From Bacteroides pyogenes DSM 20611 = JCM 6294 (GTDB lineage: Bacteria > Bacteroidota > Bacteroidia > Bacteroidales > Bacteroidaceae), in contig NZ_ATZH01000039.1 in the NCBI RefSeq assembly GCF_000428105.1, forward strand, positions 1 to 41,036: a stretch of DNA of 41,036 bases, written 5' to 3'. The notes under the pieces are model-generated. The model was not told where the DNA came from. It did not search any database and was given only the letters and a program-made list of their open reading frames with translations. Shown here piece after piece: positions 35,988 to 41,036 of the stretch (positions within the stretch are counted from its first letter, which is position 1; every line of letters begins with the position of its first letter). The translations under genes and the position numbers were made by a program.

Positions 35988-36644
35988 ATGAAAGTAAAGA
36001 AAATAAGTGCGGCTAATATAGAGCCCCGTGATCTTTCCAAATTGCTGGATAAAGAAAAGATCGATTTTCAGCTGATTCAGTGCGTAAACTGGGAGGAATA
36101 TCCTTATAAACCGAGAGTCTCTTTCCGGATAGCTCATACGAAAGATTCAGTACTACTACATTTTAAAGTGACAGAAGCCAGTGTCCGCGCCAGGTATGGA
36201 CAGGATAACGGAGCGGTGTGGACGGATTCGTGCGTGGAGTTCTTTGCGATTCCTGCCGGCGATGGAATATATTATAATATCGAGTGCAACTGTATAGGCA
36301 CTATTCTGATTGGGGCCGGAGCCACACGCGAGGGAAGGGAACATGCCCCCGAAGATGTGACGGCTTTGGTGAAACGCTGGTCGAGCTTGGGAGATGAGCC
36401 CTTTGAAGAACGGGTGGCAGACACCGACTGGGAGGTTGCTCTGATAGTTCCTTATGCGGTATTCTTCAAACATCAGATAACCTCTTTGGACGGAAAAGAG
36501 ATAAAAGCGAATTTTTATAAATGTGGAGATGAGTTGCAAACTCCTCATTTCCTTTCTTGGAACCCTATAAAGATAGAAAAACCGGATTTTCATCGTCCCG
36601 ATTTCTTCGGAACGTTAGAGTTTGAGCCGGAACAAAACATTTAA
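35988..36644 (+). CDS. CBM9-like carbohydrate-binding protein
   Basis: A 218-residue protein resembling family-9-like carbohydrate-binding modules of Bacteroidetes: VSFRIAHTKDSVLLHFKVTE, the acidic VWTDSCVEFFAIP block, and TDWEVALIVPYAVF. No signal peptide or lipobox is seen with the ATG at 35988. The longer frame from 35844 starts in the opposite gene and crosses the -7 box, so it is rejected. The protein is therefore predicted to be cytoplasmic, which is odd for a glycan-binding protein. It is followed after 12 bp by the DIP1984-family gene, so the two form an operon divergent from the regulator. Binding is inferred from fold resemblance only. Confidence 0.75.
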   Translation: MKVKKISAANIEPRDLSKLLDKEKIDFQLIQCVNWEEYPYKPRVSFRIAHTKDSVLLHFKVTEASVRARYGQDNGAVWTDSCVEFFAIPAGDGIYYNIECNCIGTILIGAGATREGREHAPEDVTALVKRWSSLGDEPFEERVADTDWEVALIVPYAVFFKHQITSLDGKEIKANFYKCGDELQTPHFLSWNPIKIEKPDFHRPDFFGTLEFEPEQNI

Positions 36645-36656
36645 CCTTATTATCGT

Positions 36657-37109
36657 ATGAAATTAGCAGAAGCCCTCAGCCTCCGCGCTGATTTGCAAAA
36701 AAGAGTCGCCCAGTTGAAAGGACGATTGAAAGACTGTTCGAAAGTTCAGGAAGGCGATTCGCCTGCCGAAGACGTAAACGAACTTTATAAAGAGCTGGAT
36801 GAACTCCTCGCCCAACTGGAGGGTCTCATCTATCGTATCAACGCTACTAATATACGGACTTCTCTTGAAGGAGAAAGCCTGACCCAACTGATTGCGCGAA
36901 AGGATGTGCTCACCATGCGCGTGTCTCTGATGCGCGAATTGCTGGAGCATGTCACCGAACAGGACCATCGTTACAGCCGTCAGGAGATAAAGATGGTGCG
37001 TATGATCGATGTGCCCGAACTCAGGATGCAACTGGATCTTCGTTCGCGCGATTTGAGAGAGCTCGATCTGGCTATTCAGAAATTGAACTGGAGTGTCGAT
37101 TTGATATAA
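36657..37109 (+). CDS. DIP1984-family protein (DUF6847)
   Basis: A 150-residue, mostly helical protein with MKLAEALSLRADLQKRVAQL at the start, an acidic EGDSPAEDVNELYKELDEL region, LEGLIYRINATN, and LTQLIARKDVLTMRVSLMRE. These are marks of the DIP1984 family, named after a Corynebacterium diphtheriae protein. Relatives are sometimes labelled septicolysin, without good support. The heptad-like pattern suggests coiled coils. There is no signal peptide. It is co-directional with the CBM9-like gene (12-bp gap). Function unknown. Confidence 0.8.
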   Translation: MKLAEALSLRADLQKRVAQLKGRLKDCSKVQEGDSPAEDVNELYKELDELLAQLEGLIYRINATNIRTSLEGESLTQLIARKDVLTMRVSLMRELLEHVTEQDHRYSRQEIKMVRMIDVPELRMQLDLRSRDLRELDLAIQKLNWSVDLI

Positions 37110-37344
37110 TTCGGGCTTTGCTGTAACCTTATAAAAGGTGTAGTTACTTTGCAGGGGCGGCACAAAATTTTCGCCTGTCGGCTTCCGGCCGCCGGGTGTT
37201 CAAGATAGCAGCTTATCGGACGTGAGCGAGATATATTGCACAGCGTATGTTCAGCATCATTCATAAGCGCACATTATGTACAGAGCATGATAGCATTACC
37301 ATGTGCCGACTGTAAAGAAACGAGGGTGGGAAGCGGGATAATGA

Positions 37345-37399
37345 AAGTCCCCTTATCAGATTCTTTTCCAACGGATGGAAACAACTGATAAGGGGACTT
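37345..37399. terminator. Perfect 15-bp inverted repeat with nested stem
   Basis: AAGTCCCCTTATCAG (37345-37359) pairs perfectly with CTGATAAGGGGACTT (37385-37399). Inside, TTTCCA and TGGAAA form a second stem with loop ACGGA. It lies 43 bp past the GH2 stop (minus strand) and downstream of the DIP1984 gene (plus strand), so a bidirectional terminator is likely, though flanking T-runs are weak. The rest of 37110-37344 shows only a small stem near 37121-37146 and no gene. Confidence 0.7.
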
Positions 37400-37442
37400 C
37401 TTGTATCCGGCTGTCCGACAATTAAAACCCGTCTCGCACCGG

Positions 37443-40562
<3,120 letters not shown>

Positions 40563-40584
40563 TTAGGTTCATTATTTCGGGCGA

Positions 40585-40592
40585 TAAAGATA
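40585..40592 (-). promoter_or_regulatory. Weak -7-like box for the GH2 gene
   Basis: The minus strand reads TATCTTTA, one mismatch from TAnnTTTG, 37 bp before the ATG. The operator seen before cluster-2 susC is not found at the matching distance. Confidence 0.3.
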
Positions 40593-40745
40593 AGAAGATT
40601 ATTCTGTTTTTCATATTGTTTTCTTCCCGCACCTGTGGCGGCTGCCGATATTTTGTGTTCGAAGCAAGAAAACTCTCCGGAAATACTGCCGGATTCTCGG
40701 CTCTGTTTATTCCGGATTTTGTATCAGGCTATCCGCCATGATATA

Positions 40746-40789
40746 TAATTATACTCATGGTCGGTGACTATATATAACCCGTTGGTTGA
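40746..40789. repeat. Degenerate pair of 22-bp units related to arrays A and D
   Basis: Two adjacent 22-bp units (40746-40767 and 40768-40789) carry CTATATATAACCCGTTGG-type and ATTATACTCATGGTCGG-type sequences, recognisable as decayed array-A/D units. No gene or other structure is seen in the rest of 40548-40812. Confidence 0.5.
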
Positions 40790-40887
40790 ATTAAAAATCT
40801 AAATATTTACAAATGAAAAAGTTGCACATATCACTGATTTTTAGTAATTTAATGGTAGCTAAACCGTTGAATACTATTTATCTGCAT

Positions 40888-41036
40888 ATGCGCAACTTCA
40901 TAGCAAATTTCGTCAGAATTCTCGGAATCTGCAAGGATTTCGCCGGAAATCGTGTTAATGAGCTCGGAAATATACCCCGTTGTGGTGTAGTTCCCAAGTT
41001 TTCCGACCTTGAGGTCATCGCTTTGAGCATAACAGC
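40888..41036 (+). CDS. Transposase N-terminal fragment (probably IS982-like), cut by window edge
   Basis: The frame from the ATG at 40888 stays open to the window end (49 codons). An in-frame ATG at 40813 would add 25 residues. It contains FVRILGICKDFAGN and VPKFSDLEVIALSITA. A PKFSDLEVIALSLTAE-type start is what I recall for IS982-type (DDE) transposases of Bacteroides and Prevotella. The catalytic residues lie beyond the window. The family differs from the fragment at the left edge. The family call is moderate. Confidence 0.6.
   Translation, partial: MRNFIANFVRILGICKDFAGNRVNELGNIPRCGVVPKFSDLEVIALSIT

Noticed and set aside
37345..37399. Invertible promoter element flanked by inverted repeats
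   Set aside because: The interval between the arms is only 25 bp and contains no -7 box; no site-specific recombinase is nearby.

Overview
The window looks like chromosomal DNA of a gut-type Bacteroides or close Bacteroidales relative. It holds two SusC/SusD pairs, a one-protein hybrid two-component regulator, several Ser-type sulfatases, and repeated matches to the Bacteroides -7 promoter element TAnnTTTG in front of genes. The species cannot be named from the sequence alone. Both window edges fall inside probable transposase genes: a C-terminal piece at 2-103 (IS110-like) and an N-terminal piece at 40888-41036 (IS982-like). This fits an assembly contig that breaks at insertion sequences.

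Left part (about 0.5-13.4 kb) is a mostly housekeeping segment. A minus-strand operon reads dapB, lepB, a second lepB-like gene that has lost both catalytic residues, and a WbqC-family gene. A DUF2851 gene diverges from dapB. Then come a small lipoprotein (DUF4348-like), a PL8 chondroitin lyase standing without SusC/SusD neighbours, an outer-membrane porin-like gene on the minus strand, and a DusB-type tRNA-dihydrouridine synthase.

Middle and right part (about 13.4-40.5 kb) holds two convergent polysaccharide-utilisation clusters. Cluster 1 (plus strand, 14.0-23.1 kb) is SusC, SusD, a GlcNAc-6-sulfatase-like lipoprotein and a more AT-rich sulfamidase-like sulfatase with a helical-repeat tail. 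Cluster 2 (minus strand, 40.5-23.4 kb) is a GH2 beta-galactosidase-like enzyme, the hybrid two-component regulator, a third sulfatase lipoprotein, then SusC, SusD and a SusE-position lipoprotein, closed by a clear terminator at 23273-23300. A CBM9-like gene and a DIP1984-family gene lie on the plus strand between the regulator and the GH2 gene. Together the genes fit capture, desulfation and breakdown of a sulfated host glycan containing galactose and hexosamine. The exact substrate is an inference.

The most unusual signals are non-coding. (1) A 13-bp site, TTGTACAATTTTG, followed after 7 bp by CATG, occurs upstream of both the cluster-2 susC and the third sulfatase at almost identical distance from their -7 boxes; it is a good candidate operator of the local regulator. 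(2) Intergenic tandem arrays with a period of exactly 22 bp occur at five places. Three share one core sequence and two have other sequences. A 65-bp array between the porin and dus genes is close to a multiple of that period. (3) The porin signal-peptide region carries a 66-bp-offset duplication in phase with that 65-bp array. All coordinates and counts were read by eye.
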